A DNA stretch of 64,000 bases. Origin: Enoplosus armatus (Eukaryota; Chordata; Actinopteri; Centrarchiformes; Enoplosidae). The notes beneath the pieces were generated by a model, which saw nothing but the letters and a program-made list of their open reading frames with translations, was not told where the DNA came from and made no database searches. The stretch is taken from positions 16,640,501 to 16,704,500 of the forward strand of contig NC_092183.1 of assembly GCF_043641665.1 (NCBI RefSeq), read 5' to 3'. Each line of letters begins with the position of its first letter. The first letter of the stretch is position 1. The position numbers and the translations under genes were made by a program. Shown here in pieces: positions 36,168 to 49,277 of this stretch.

Positions 36168-39100
36168 GTAAAAGAAACTAAATTATGAGAATAAAAAGTT
36201 GTTGGTATTGGTAGCTCTTTACCTTCTTAAAATCACAACCTGAGTCCAAACATTTGGTCATCACTCAAAACAAACCCTGTACCTGTACACCTACTGTACA
36301 CATTATAATGAGTATAATGATTTGCACCAACTATATTGTTTTATATGGACTAAAGCATCCTGGATGTTTTGCTACCATTTTCCCTTAACGGCATCTCGGC
36401 TCAGCACTTGAAGTTATGCCTGATACAAAAGGGTTTGGGGACCTCTACAACCTCTATAAACAATTGGGTGGAAGGATCAAAGGCAACAAGGCTGTTCTCT
36501 GCTGCCTGTAGGGGTTGTAAGTGAATATATAGCCTGCTGTGCATTGTGTGGCAGAGATTTCTTCTTCGTCTCTCAAAGAACAGCATGCCTAATTATAAAA
36601 GCCTTGTCAATTGCCTGATACAACTTTGATAATGTGAGCCTCCAGCTTAATGCGCAGTACAATTATGTTTTCAAGAAGCAAAGCTATAGTTCTTGCTAAT
36701 CACATTCACCTTAGTAATCTAATAATAACTCCATCGCTCTCATTAGTATGTATTGAAGTCTTTGCAAGGTGATGGCCTTGTTACAATGTAAAAAAAAGTA
36801 CTGTAACTATAAAATTGTCATATAGTCAGGATATATTCCGGAGATTAATTCCTGTTGAGCTCAGCAATGTTTTAATCACATTATGAATGGCCTTTTCAGC
36901 TGTGGACTTAAATATTCTGGATAACCAGACCCACTGGTGGTCATGTATTCATATGCTCATGTGTATGTTTGATTACTTAGAACATTTCTTTATTTTCTTT
37001 AATTAAATTGAGATTAAACTGAATAGTTTTAGTCTGTGGGTTACTAATGTCTTGATTTATGCCGTATGTAGCTGACCACCTTATGACCTTATGGAATTCC
37101 ATAGGGTGACTAACTTTTTCTCACCACGTTTAGTTTGTAATTATCCCTTAAATGTACCTTATGTTATTTGTGTGTGTATTTATGAGTGAGAGAGACATAG
37201 AGAGATAAAGGGAGAGAGTGAGTCTGTGCATGCGTACTGAAGGTGTGAGCATGTACGTGCATTATTTAATCTCTGCCAGACTGTTGCCGAGGACGCCGTA
37301 CATTAAGATGCAATGAAGTCTCTTCACTCTCTCTGCCAGAGAGCATGTTGTGATTACTGTTTACATTCTCAAACTGACTCTTATAAGGGAATTAATGAAG
37401 ATACATATACTTTATCCACACATTTTGCACCCTATTTGTTATTAATATATTAACCTTTCTTTGATAAAATCATCCATCAATTTTGACCACCTGGCAATAC
37501 AAGCAAGCTCAAATGATCAGTTTAAAGAATGTGTGTTTCTGTGGTTTGGGTCTTTATCTATTGTGTACCTCTCACAAACCACACATCTAGACAAATATTT
37601 ATCATGGATATCGGTGTGTGTATTGTTTCCCGGAGGCTTAAAAAGACTTGATTAAAACAACTTGAGGTATAAAATTGAGTTGTGTAACGTCAAGTTGTAA
37701 CATCTTGTTGCATTATTATAGTGTTAATGTAATGATATGTTCCTTAAGCACTTGTGGCTCTGGCTGAGGTTACAGGTTGGATTAAGTCCCTGGAGGTGAT
37801 GATGATAATAATATGACTTCTATAATAGGTTAGGCTTGTTCCGGCCTGTCTGGTCTTGAATGTGCCTTAGAGCCCCATCCTGATCACTGTTGGATGAGGT
37901 TCTTACTAAGAAAAAAAATGGCTCTTTAATTCATCATGCAATCAACCAACCATATAATTTAAATACTTCTATGGGAATTAGTGTAATGTTATGATAATTG
38001 CTATACAATTCAGTATAATAATTTTTCCCCTGGTTGAAATTACTCGATTGTTCACCGTAAAGGTGGGTAATGCGAGGATTTTAATTGGTTTATAAATTAT
38101 TTGAAAATAATATAAGTAGTCAGAGGGCGGTTGTTGGTGTATCAGATTGGAAATGCTAAAGTCTATCTGTTCCACATTAACTGGAGTAAAGCTCAAATGT
38201 GGAAAAAATCTATTTTCTGGATCTTTTTCAAAGATGGAGAAAAACGAGAACGATGAGCAAACATGTGCATGCTTCAAAGAGCTGTATTGCAGATTATTGA
38301 ATAGTGCTGCGGTTTGAATAGATGAGGCTGTAGAGAAACACATGTTGGAGTCAAAGTTGGAGTTGAAGGAAGTCAAGATTTCCATTTCCTGTTTTCTTTT
38401 CTTTGTGTGTTTTACATCCAGGTCATCACCCTGTTTTGCAACACAGCCTCTTGCTTTGTCTCAGGGCAGGACTGAGTGGCTAAGAGTATTGTGTGTGAGA
38501 TTGCGTACACGCACACACAAACGATATCTGTGTATTTGTGTGTCTGGCTGCCTTCGTGTATATGTCCACAGTGTGTATAGTGGGGGCAGGGGCATTGCTT
38601 TCACAGCCCATCACCTTCACTTCCACACCCAATTTGTCATGAGTGTCACGCGTCAGGGTGAAAGCTGAGGAAGTCACCACAAGAAAATGGCTGCTTCCAC
38701 ATCACAAATGGGAGAAGAGAAGGGGGCAGTGGCTCAGGAAAGGTGGCAGTGGTGTTGCACTGTGGCCAAAACAAGGTGAGAATGGAAAAAAACTAATAAA
38801 TAAATGAACACACAGCTGCCCTCTCCTCTGATTGTGTGAAAGCTCATGGCGACCGCTCAACATCCTCTATCAGTAACCTGAAAGGAACTGCTGCTCTCGA
38901 GTTTTCCCCAGTGCTGTGTGGTGGCAATGCTAAGTGAGTGGGTGTGGTAGGTGACATGGCTGCCAAGGCTCTGACTCTGACTGATGAGCTGTGCGGTTGG
39001 TACTGGGCATCTATAAACATCTGCCTCACTCTTGAGTGACAGGTCATTAGCAGTTTAATCAGATTCTAGCGTTGGTGCTGGTTGTGATTATTGGTTCGTA

Positions 39101-42100
39101 CTAGCCCCTCCCTGACTCTGCATGCAATTATTGCTTTTGAAGGCTTCTCTTGTGTTTTGGTGTTTTCTTTGAGTTCAGCCAGGCGACATGCTCCATTTAC
39201 ATCAGTGCAAACTGTGAAACATGCTGGGCACGTGTATTGTCAACATTTTTATTATTTCTGGTCGTAAAAGTGAAAATACGACACAGGAAGGACTTATTTC
39301 TAGACCTGAGGTAAAAAGGAGCCACAAAGAGCCACATGATAGTGCTGCGTATTCGAGGTGTCTTTGTACCTCCATGTACACATTTCCATGACTTTTGTGT
39401 TGGCCTAAGCCGAGTGGTCAGAAAAGCCATTACAGAGGAGTAAGGCTTGTAGCTGGAGGATTATGGACTATTGAAGTCTATGTTCGTCTCATGCTGGAAA
39501 CTATCAGTGACATCTTCACCCCGTCAAATCCCACCGCATTAGTCCCTCAACTGACTGACCTGCCTGTACAATAAGGGCACTAACTCAGACACAGACGCCA
39601 TGAAGCTAGAGATTACAACATGCCTCACAACCAACAAAAGCTACAATTACCATAAGATGAGAGCATTATTTATTATTTATCATTTATAGTTTGTTTTTTA
39701 GCATATTACATTGTTTGATATTTTCTTTGCCTTATTTCTTTATATTTATCACCTTGTGTAATTATTTACATTGATTATTTTTATACTATTCATGTGTATG
39801 ATATTATCATTTCTCTAAAAGTTGTACTCATTGATGTACAACAGGTAGTTTTTGGCCACACATGGAGACTTTGGTTTGCAGCAATGCGTGATCACCATAC
39901 TCGATGCTGAGCACTTAAGTATAACTACTGGAAACAGATTGAAATACTCATCAAACTGCGTTAACATTTGGTGAGTGTGTAGGGACGTAACAGGGACTGC
40001 AGCTGAATGCTGACTGGCTGACGTGAATATTTGGCTCTTGATTGACACATGTTTTATTTTGGTACAATGTTCTCATTGAGGGGTCCGGTGTGAAGCAGGG
40101 CTGGGGGGTTGGACGGCAGGGATTTCAGCCTGATTAAATGCACCCTCTCTGAGAGATGGCTTCACAAAGGCAGGCACAGACAAACTCCAACAGCTAGTAG
40201 CAGGGAGACAAAAAGAATTGGACTTAAAACAGAAACCAAAACAATCTTAAATAAAGGAGAGATTGTGAGGGCATACACCACCATATACGAATATCCATCT
40301 CTTTAAGTGGAGTCCACATTATGTGGAGCAATGGCAAAGAGTAAAACAGGTTGAAATCTAGAAAGCTCCATTATGTAAAAATCAAATGGTTGAATAACAA
40401 ATGAAGTATGATGGAATGAAAGCTTCAAGTGTTTTTTTTAACCTTCTTTTTTCAGCAGATGACTTAATTTGCACAGGAAAGGCTGGGCTCCCTCTGAAGG
40501 GCTACCTCTCTCTTTCTTTCTCTTCCTCCCTCCCTCATTCCCTGCTTCTCTCCTTCTCTCCTCTTTGGACTGTACCGTGACCTTCATTGGCGTTCCACCT
40601 GCAGGAAGCCATGTTTGATTCTCTGTCCGCCGAGACGCCTGCTTGACAGCAGAATGGTGTCATAGGACCGGGTGGAGGAATTTCTCTTTCTCTGTCATCA
40701 TTAAGGGGCTTCCCCCTATGGTGAGGGGGATGAAAAGTACGATTTAATGTTCTCTGGAGAGTGGCAGCAGAAGAAAAGCTCAAAGCCCTGCATGCTGGTT
40801 TCTGAGTGGGTCACTCCAGCCCTTGCAGCGAATGGGATGTCCCTTAGGAATTTGCCATAGACCGGCCTGAAAGGCTGGGGATTAAGACCCCTTTAAGGAT
40901 GGAAATGTAACAAAAGGAGCACTTTTATGATGTAGCAGCATAAAATGAGGGGGTCCATTGTGTAACTGATTGCAAAAGATCTTTGAAACAGGCGGCTCTG
41001 CACTGCATGCTCGCCTGGCCCAGTGGGCTTTAACGGCTTGTACAAAATGACTTGTCTACATTAGGGACAGAGTGGCTCTCGTTTAGGAGGCAATGTAGAA
41101 GATTATTGGTTTGTTTCTATTTTCACCCTTTGCTCCTCCCTCCCTTTCCTTCTCTCTCACTCACTCCCTCCTCTCCGTCTGCTATCAATGCTGGATTGAA
41201 AGTGGCGACAGAGTCCCAGTGAAAGTTGGTTAATTTAGAGCGAGAGAGAAGGTAATTAGCATGCCCTCAGGCGTGGCTGCACTAGAATAGGAGGCACTAG
41301 TATAGCTTAGATGTGAATAGGAAACACCATGCTCGGTTTCGAGGCAATAGTGACCAGATGCTGTCACTGTGCTCACTGCAAAAGCCAATCCTGTGAGAGA
41401 AAGAAGCTGCCAAGGCAACGTCACCACACAGGCAAATATAATTGTAACTGGATGCTAATTGTATGCTAAGAGCGTGGTGTCAAATGTCAGAAATTAATTC
41501 ATCAGTGGTTTTGTTATTGCTTGTTAGTTATTCTAAGGTTACATAATAGTTCATTATGATCAAATATATTGCCTTTAGTTACAGAAAAAAAAACACGGTA
41601 CAGGAGGAGAATTTGATTTAGGATAGAGTGACAATGAACATTGTATTGTCTGCTAAAATGTATGGTGTTTTATATAAAAATGAAATATTTCTGTTTATTT
41701 TGGTTGGAAGATTAGAAAACATGCTTACTTTGTTTGAAAAATGATGCATTGTATGGGGAATGTCGCAACTTTGACTGTATTACCCTTGAGCTGTAGCCAA
41801 CTGAAGTGCACTCTAGTGGTGGACAGGGGAGCATCTTGTAGGCACCTGTAGCACATGACGTTTGAATCAAAGCAGATCTTTTGTACCAGGTATCTCGATT
41901 TGAATTCACAATTGGCATCTGCGTTTAAATTAACACATTTGGGCGGTGAATGAAAACTTGTCTTTCTGTGGGAGTAGGAAAACACACGAGAGAGGCCAGT
42001 GAACACTAGAGGGGGAGCTTACCCATGATGCAGCCTGAGCTGGTCTGACAGAGGGAGCTGTTCTCAGGGCCCCACCACATCCACGCCTTTTATCACCCCT

Positions 42101-42230
42101 CCATCCCTCTGTCTCTCCCTCCTCCACCTCTAGCACAGGCAGTGGGAGACCTCCAGGGATCAGAGGTCAAGGGTCGAGAAGAGCGGCGGGCCTTTTTATT
42201 GTCATTCTCCCAGGAACGAAAGGGGAAGTG

Positions 42231-42251
42231 TTTGTGTGTGTGTGTGTGTGT
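42231..42251. repeat. (GT)n microsatellite, short
   Basis: About ten GT units preceding atcagagag. Confidence 0.9.
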
Positions 42252-44428
42252 ATCAGAGAGAAAAAGACGGGAGAAAAAAAATGTCCAAATTGTGTATTTT
42301 TGCATCCATAGACATCACTGTTGAATCTTTTCAAATGTTGTGTTAAAACCAGATTAACATTTGGAAATACATATGCATATGTTATGTTATGTTATAATTA
42401 CTATGCACATGGGCTCAGCAGAAGATGTGTTTGTACTGTATGTGTAAGGCGAATAAGTTGTGAACAGAGGTGTTTGGAGAGAGGGGGGTGGACTGGCTGC
42501 TGAGTTCGTAAGTAGGGGGAGAGAAGTTTAGGAGGCCTCACACTGTGATATGGAGCCCTTAAAAGGCCTCTGGAGGGAGTGTAATATCAAGAGCAGGATT
42601 ATTCCCCAATCCCTCTTCTCCTCCCCCTCCTTCACTCCCCCTCTTCTTCTCCTTCTCGTCTCTCTTCAACTGACCCTCATCACCTCCTCCCTCACTCCCC
42701 ACATCATTTAAATGTCTAAAGAGTAATTGAATGAATTATCATAAAATTTTGACAAATTCATTGACTCGGCAGGCTGAGTGAGCCAAACGTTTCCTTCCAT
42801 TTGCGTCTAATAAGACATGACATTTGAGATTAGTTTATGTGCTGGTTAGACCTTTTGCCTTTTCCCTTGGTTCCAGAAACAAAAGGCCAATAAGTGTATA
42901 AGGGGGGTAATCTTAAATGCAACACAGACTACAGACTTTTAAGGGGAATGTGGTGACTACAGCCTGAAACATGGCATTTATCCATTCTGCACTCCTACAT
43001 ATTCAGACTGTGCTAAATTTTTTTTTTTTAAACTTGTTTTGAAGACAGCCTTCACAAACCAAAGCCAGTAGCAAAGTGAAAAAGGAACTGTTGTGGGGGA
43101 TGGAATTTAGCGCTGCACAGACTGTTCTCTCTGACCTCGGTGTTCCCACATCAAAGGGCCTCCCCAGCCCACTTCCCTCGACGCGAGCTGAAAGGAGGTA
43201 TTTAGTGCGGAGGCTTGTGCTTGTGTGTGTATATATGTGTGTGGTGTGTGAATGTCTTTAAACCTTCAGGCTGCCTTGTATGCTGCCAATATGTGGTGCT
43301 AGATGGCGATACCAGGTTCTCGGGCTTCAACTGAAACCCTCTGTGCTTAGAAATGGAGTGAAGAGGGTAATACTATTTTGTGCATTTGCCTTTAGAAATA
43401 TGCTTTTTCACTCGTGTGTTTTTCTTCAGATTAATTTCTCTCCCTATTTTACTATATTAGCAATTAAAATAATAGAAAATAATAGTTTTTTTGAAAGCAG
43501 CACCGGCTCACAGTACTTCATTAAACACACAGCGAGTTAATTGAAGTGAGAGGTTGGAGGTTAGAAAGCAATGTGGCATATTTGGAAGAGTTCCATGTTT
43601 TTCTCTTGTCGGCCGCAGCTGTGTGTCCTCTGTCCTCTGATGAGGGCGAACAGAGTTAAATCTGCTGAGTGTGTGGGTCACATGCACAGGGCGTTGAACC
43701 CCTGCACCAAAATGAAATTCAGGACACACACAGCAGCTCACAAAATTATGCACACGTTGACACACACACACCCAGGCCACACACACACACGCCAAAACTT
43801 AGTGTAATGATTCTTGTTAGAGCCACTTGTTCCTCGTGTGGAATTGTTTGTTCGAGGCAGAAGCTCGGTCCTTCGCCGTGACGAGATGAAACGGCCAGCT
43901 TCCATGCCTCCATGTGATGCAACAGCTGCGCCTGCAATGGGCTGCTCAGCCCCCGCCACCCAATAAAAAAAGAAAAGTCCCTGTTAATACAAACACATAT
44001 ACCCACATTCATATACAATCGCATCAAACGCAAAGTAAACATCACTTACATATTCCACAATAAAATTCTCTTCTTCTTGTACAAAAACATGCACACCTTC
44101 CCCTCCACCCACCACACAAACGAACACACGCAGACGTACACAGGACTCCCACTACTCCTGCTGGGTGAAAAATAAGTATTTGCTGACAGGCAGAGAGAGG
44201 GCCGCCACCGTGTGCCCCATCCGGCTGGCAAACGGCTCGATACATCATGGTGCCTCTCCTCTCCTCTCCACAGCCCCGGCTCCACTCCCAGGCCAAATCG
44301 AGCATGTTATTCTCTGCTCACATCTGATTTCCCCCAGCCACCCAGTGACTGAGGAGTCTCTTCTCCCACAAAGGAGAGAGGGAGACGGGAGAGAGTGGGA
44401 GAGCAAATCTGGACACACGTTCCTGCAC

Positions 44429-44450
44429 ACGCACACACACACACACACCC
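44429..44450. repeat. (CA)n microsatellite, short
   Basis: About ten CA units with one interruption. Related CA runs at 43757-43790 and 44520-44550 make this 0.8 kb segment CA-rich and explain the overlapping His/Thr and Cys/Val frames. Confidence 0.88.
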
Positions 44451-47400
44451 ACGTGTACACGCACAATCCAGACAGTGAAAACCGACAAAGAAAGCCACAC
44501 ACCCTAATAAGCAAGCATGTACACACACACACACACAGACACACACATACACTCGCTGACCTCTGTGCTTGCCACCACAAGGCTGCCACTGATCTTCAAA
44601 TACAGCAGAGCATCAATCAGTCCGTGACTGCCTTTTAGTGTCATTTTTCTTCCTTCCCCTGGCTTTTTGTCCTCATCTTCTCAACCTTTCCTCTGCTCCT
44701 TGAGTATTCTTACAGGCGTCTGCTCTTTCTAGCTGAGCCTGCAGAGCATAGGTCATATTTAGTTTATCTCTCAGCTCCCCTTCGCATATCAGGACTGTAA
44801 AATATCCCAAAGAGATAGAGCTGGATAATGTATGTAAATCCAAATTGTTGTATCTCAGGCACTTATTTATTCCACTTTTTTTTTATGGAAATCTTTTTGA
44901 TTTTCTCTCTCTCTCTTATCCTAACCCTCCCCCGTCCTGCCTCAAAGTCTCCCTCCATCATAAACTTGAATGATACACAAATGTTTCATCCCTGGACTGT
45001 AACCCCGTGATAGTATACTTCCAAGAGAGAGAAAACCTTTTGAATCGTCTCATAAAATAAACTTCACAACAACATCTCCGTTTTTCCTCATGACAAATAC
45101 TCTACAGATACGTTATAAGAATGTTATAATTATCTGCTATTAGTAATGCAGCAAACACAATACATTCAATGTGCTGTACTACAGAATCTTCATGATCAAC
45201 TATTAATAAATGAAAAGTTATGGCTTTTCCATAGATATTGGAAATTAATCACAATGTTTAAAGCCTCATTATTTTTTCTGTGCAGTATTTATAGTTCTAT
45301 CTCCCCTTTTTATAATAAATAATAATACTCTCGAAATTGAAATCCATGTGCTCAACACAATGTTTCGGCTGGTTAAATGTTGGTCCTTGGTTCTAATTTG
45401 TGGTCTTGCTTTTTTTCAACAACTCAATAATGCTCACATTCAGAGCCCAATTAAGTGTGACTGTGTTTATTTTTAGCTTTATGGCAAATGAATTAAACTT
45501 CTCAGTGGAAGACTATTAGACATTCCCTGGCAGCAGCAGCCTGCCAGCCAGCCAGCTCGCTGCTTTGGGAACGTCAGCGCACTGAACACTCACCCCGCAG
45601 AGCACATAATCGTGTTTACTTGGTTGAGGTCCCAAAATAAGTGTTATCTTAATTAATAAACAAATTACAAAATAATATAAAAAAAAAACTCGTCAGCATA
45701 GAAGTTCATCAATTACCAGGATTAGCCGGGCAAGAAGCATGTAATCTACACAGAGACATTTATAGGGCAACGATTGTGCCACCTTCCCCATAAGCCTTTA
45801 TTGTGATGAAATTTGGAGCAATAAAGCACCTTCCCATTTCCCCTGACAAATCCTGTACTCCTCCTCAAAATCAAAAGGTGAAGCATTTAGCAGTCCGCCT
45901 CTAATGGGTAAAGCTGTGTGACGAATGAATTGCCCTACACACATCCAGTGGTGTGCTAAAGAGGGTGGAAAGTCAAGAAAACAGAGTGAAAGGAAATTAG
46001 AGAAAGACTGCGAGAGTAAGAGAGATCAAGCTATTACATGTGGTGATATCCTTTTAATGAACATTCATAGATTTATTCCATAATCATATATTTTAGTGTT
46101 TTAATTTTGATGTAGGTTCCATACTGCTTGCAAGGGATATTTATGACACCCCGCAACATAAATTACTTATTACTATATCCTGCTGGGAAGATTTAAACTG
46201 TTCCCCCTCCACATTTTTTTTGTCTTTGCTCTAGCTGAACACAAGCTGTTAATTATGTACATTGGAGTGAAGTGCAGACTGAAACCAGCATTGTCTCATC
46301 TGGCATACTGAGTCCTGCTTTACGTCTCTCCCAACACTTTATTTCTAGTAATCTGCTGATAGAACCTATGGATTATGAACAGCAGAGCATCATAAGTAGG
46401 TTTCTGGCTCTCTTACCTGAGAATTTGTAACAGACCCCCTCTCAGCTCACTCACGGAGTGAGGGGGGGGATACATGGATAGGATGCACAGGCAAAGGAAA
46501 TCTCCATGTCTTTCCTTTGATATGTATATTTCCAACCACTTTCTAAATCGGATATTTTTCCCCTCCCCTCACCAAATGCCACTCTCTTTTACCCGCTACA
46601 GTAGTCCTTTTTATTGAGGATCAGTTTGTGTTTTCACATCTTCCTTCTACACGGGAGTAGACACATCTAATATAGCTTTGATATGCTTTAGACTGGCATT
46701 TTCATCTCTACTTGAGGTTGTCTTAGTCTTTCAAGTCTTTCATATTATAAATATATACAAGGTGATTCATTGCCAGTTCACTTAGAACATGCACTACCAT
46801 CTTTTTTTTTTTTTAATTCAAGGATGATGGCTGTATTGATGCCTGCATCTGTCTGAAAGTGGACTTTTTTCATATTATCAAGTTAAGATCACACCCACTG
46901 TACAACTACAAACCACTTCTTTTCATGTCTCAATGTCCAGATGTCAGCGGGTCTAAATGTACCTTCTTTATATGATATTGCTCGCTATTGTGTTCTCAAT
47001 TACTTGGCATTAATATTCCCATCCCTGCTGGGGTTGATTAACTGTGTTGTCTGCCTGCCATCCATCACTGCCTCCCGGGCAGCCTGCAGTCGCCGCAGAG
47101 TGATGGGCAAACCTTTTGAGGAACTTGTTGTAAATGTCAACAAAACATCTTCATGGGTGTCCACGTTTCTCTTTTGTTTTCACAACTTGTGTTCTTTATG
47201 AAGACACTCATGTTTTAACTCTCCACATATGAAAATATTTACTTGAGCAGTTGGCTCTATCAGTCTCTATCATTCTTAGGTTCTCACTTGAAGCGCATTT
47301 AGTCTTTTTAGTTGTCGTTTGAGCTGATACATGGTGTATGATGGTAATTATATGGTTTACTTTGCAGCTTTTTAGAATTACCCTGTGAGTTATTGCTCCG

Positions 47401-49221
47401 TACTGTTTATACAATACAATGTAAGCTTTTGCATTGTTACATATTCAGTCACTCACATATTGAGCAACTAATACGAGCAACCGTCCCCAAGTGTTCAAAG
47501 AAATTAATATTCAAAGGTTAAGATATCTCTTCACAAGGTGTAATGAGCACCTCTGCTCGATTGTTACCATAGGTGTTCCAATCCTGGGACTGCATTAGGG
47601 ACTACACTCAGATAATTTATGATTCCCGTAGTCCCCCTCAGCGGGGATTAATTTTGAATTATTTATGCTCTTATACGCACATAGAGCTGAAACATTTTAG
47701 TAGGTGTCAGACGCTCACTCACAGACGAGGCTAATGTGCGGACTAGCAGGGGAACTGATGGCAGTCTCTTGTTATTTAAAGTCTAGCTTTTTATATTCCA
47801 CTCATTCCCCTCGGGAGTAGAGGGGCAAAAGATGAAAACAGTATGTCTCTTTAAATAGAAATATACAATTCAGACGGTGGTCGGGGTGATTCAGAACAAG
47901 CACTGTTTGAGAAACAGAATAAGAAGAAAGTTTTGGAGTTGGGGGAAGCGTGCGTGCTTTAGGTGGTTTGTTTTGTTGGCGTAAACTTTCTCTGTGGCTC
48001 ACATGGAAGTGACTGTTCTATAAGGCAGCTTTGACGTATTGCTGACAACACTGGGTGTATGACCCTCTTTTATTAAGCAAAGAGAGAGTGGAGTGTTTTT
48101 ATTTGTGGAATCCATGTCAGGAGTCAAATCTTTAATCATGTTTTTGTTTTTGCACAAATGAAAATGGATGGACGCTTTGAACCCATGAAATGAAAAGGTG
48201 CTCCAGGTTAATAGTAGCTTATATTTTGCACAATTTGTACAGTTAGTCATTTCTAATATCATTAGGGAAATTAGGTGTGAGGTGATTTATTTGTTTATTC
48301 ATTTAATAAATCATTTAAACCCATTCTGAATCTTAAGCATGCTAGGCGGAAGATGAATAGCCGGCTCACTGTGCCCTTATAAACAGGAAGCCACATAAAT
48401 CAGGTAATAAACTTACAACATGTTTTGCATAGCTCTAATTACTAGTGTTTTTAATTTGTCCGGTTCAGGCAGGGGTCTGTTGCCATGTGTCACATCTCAT
48501 TGCTCTCTGGTGAGTAATGAATGATGTGATTCAGCTTAATTCATGTTATGGATATTCCCCTGCTTTGTTCTCTTCATGTGTACTAATTAAATTTCCTGCG
48601 CTGGAATAAGGTTGCTTTAAATATGCAGAAATGTATGTACATTTTTTTTGTATTAATTTTCAGTATGCTTTTTGCAGATCAGGTCAACGTAAACAAAGTC
48701 GTTTTAATGTACCACATGCTGGTTGTATTTATCTTCATACTGTACTTGCACACGAGAAGACACACACACATACACACCACAGTGTCAGTCCTACAACCCT
48801 TATAACTCAAGCCAGGCTCTGTAATTGTGTTGGCAGCAGTATTGTCCTTGCCATAGGATCACTGCTACTATTGTACAGAAAAGGTCCCCTTTCTCGCTGC
48901 TCAACAATGTCTAATAAATCCTGGGGTGGGGAACATTGATGCTGGGCACTGACTGTGACACAAAAGAGGGGAATTTGGGAAGAGGCTGCAAAGGATAATG
49001 AACAGTATTTTAACTCGGCAGTTTAACCTCCGAGCCTGTCAGGACTGACCTTTCGCCAACCCCGGCGAGAGTCTGATTTCTCCTGTTTCTCTGTTTTTTT
49101 TCTCCCTCCTCCTTCACTCCCTTCTCACTCTCTCCTCCTGCCCCTTCCCTCGCCTTCCCCTCTCTTTTATTCTTCTGCTGACAGAGAGTATACCGGAGTA
49201 AAAGAGATGGAGAGAGAGGGA

Positions 49222-49277
49222 GTGTGTGTGTGTGTGTGTGTACGTGCATGTGCGTGTGTGGGGGGTGGGGGGGGGTA
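49222..49277. repeat. (GT)n followed by G-rich tract
   Basis: About nine to ten GT units, then tacgtgcatgtgcgtgtg, then gggggtggggggggg. The G tracts could form a G-quadruplex on the plus strand. Confidence 0.88.

Larger units (their letters stand above)
36168..46999. other. 10.8 kb non-coding stretch
   Basis: No gene supported. It contains pyrimidine-rich tracts (40500-40560, 41125-41175 and 42600-42665), a GT run at 42231-42251 and CA-rich segments at 43740-43795, 44429-44450 and 44521-44550. A/T runs lie near 43020 and 45680. Segment 45420-45850 is TAAT-rich and free of simple repeats, apart from gccagcca-type repetition near 45540. Confidence 0.55.

Noticed and set aside
44042..44638. 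Five overlapping frames up to 157 codons on both strands
   Set aside because: Most of their length is CA-repeat translation (His/Thr or Cys/Val). The non-repeat part near 44165-44350 has no splice context or family resemblance that I can support.
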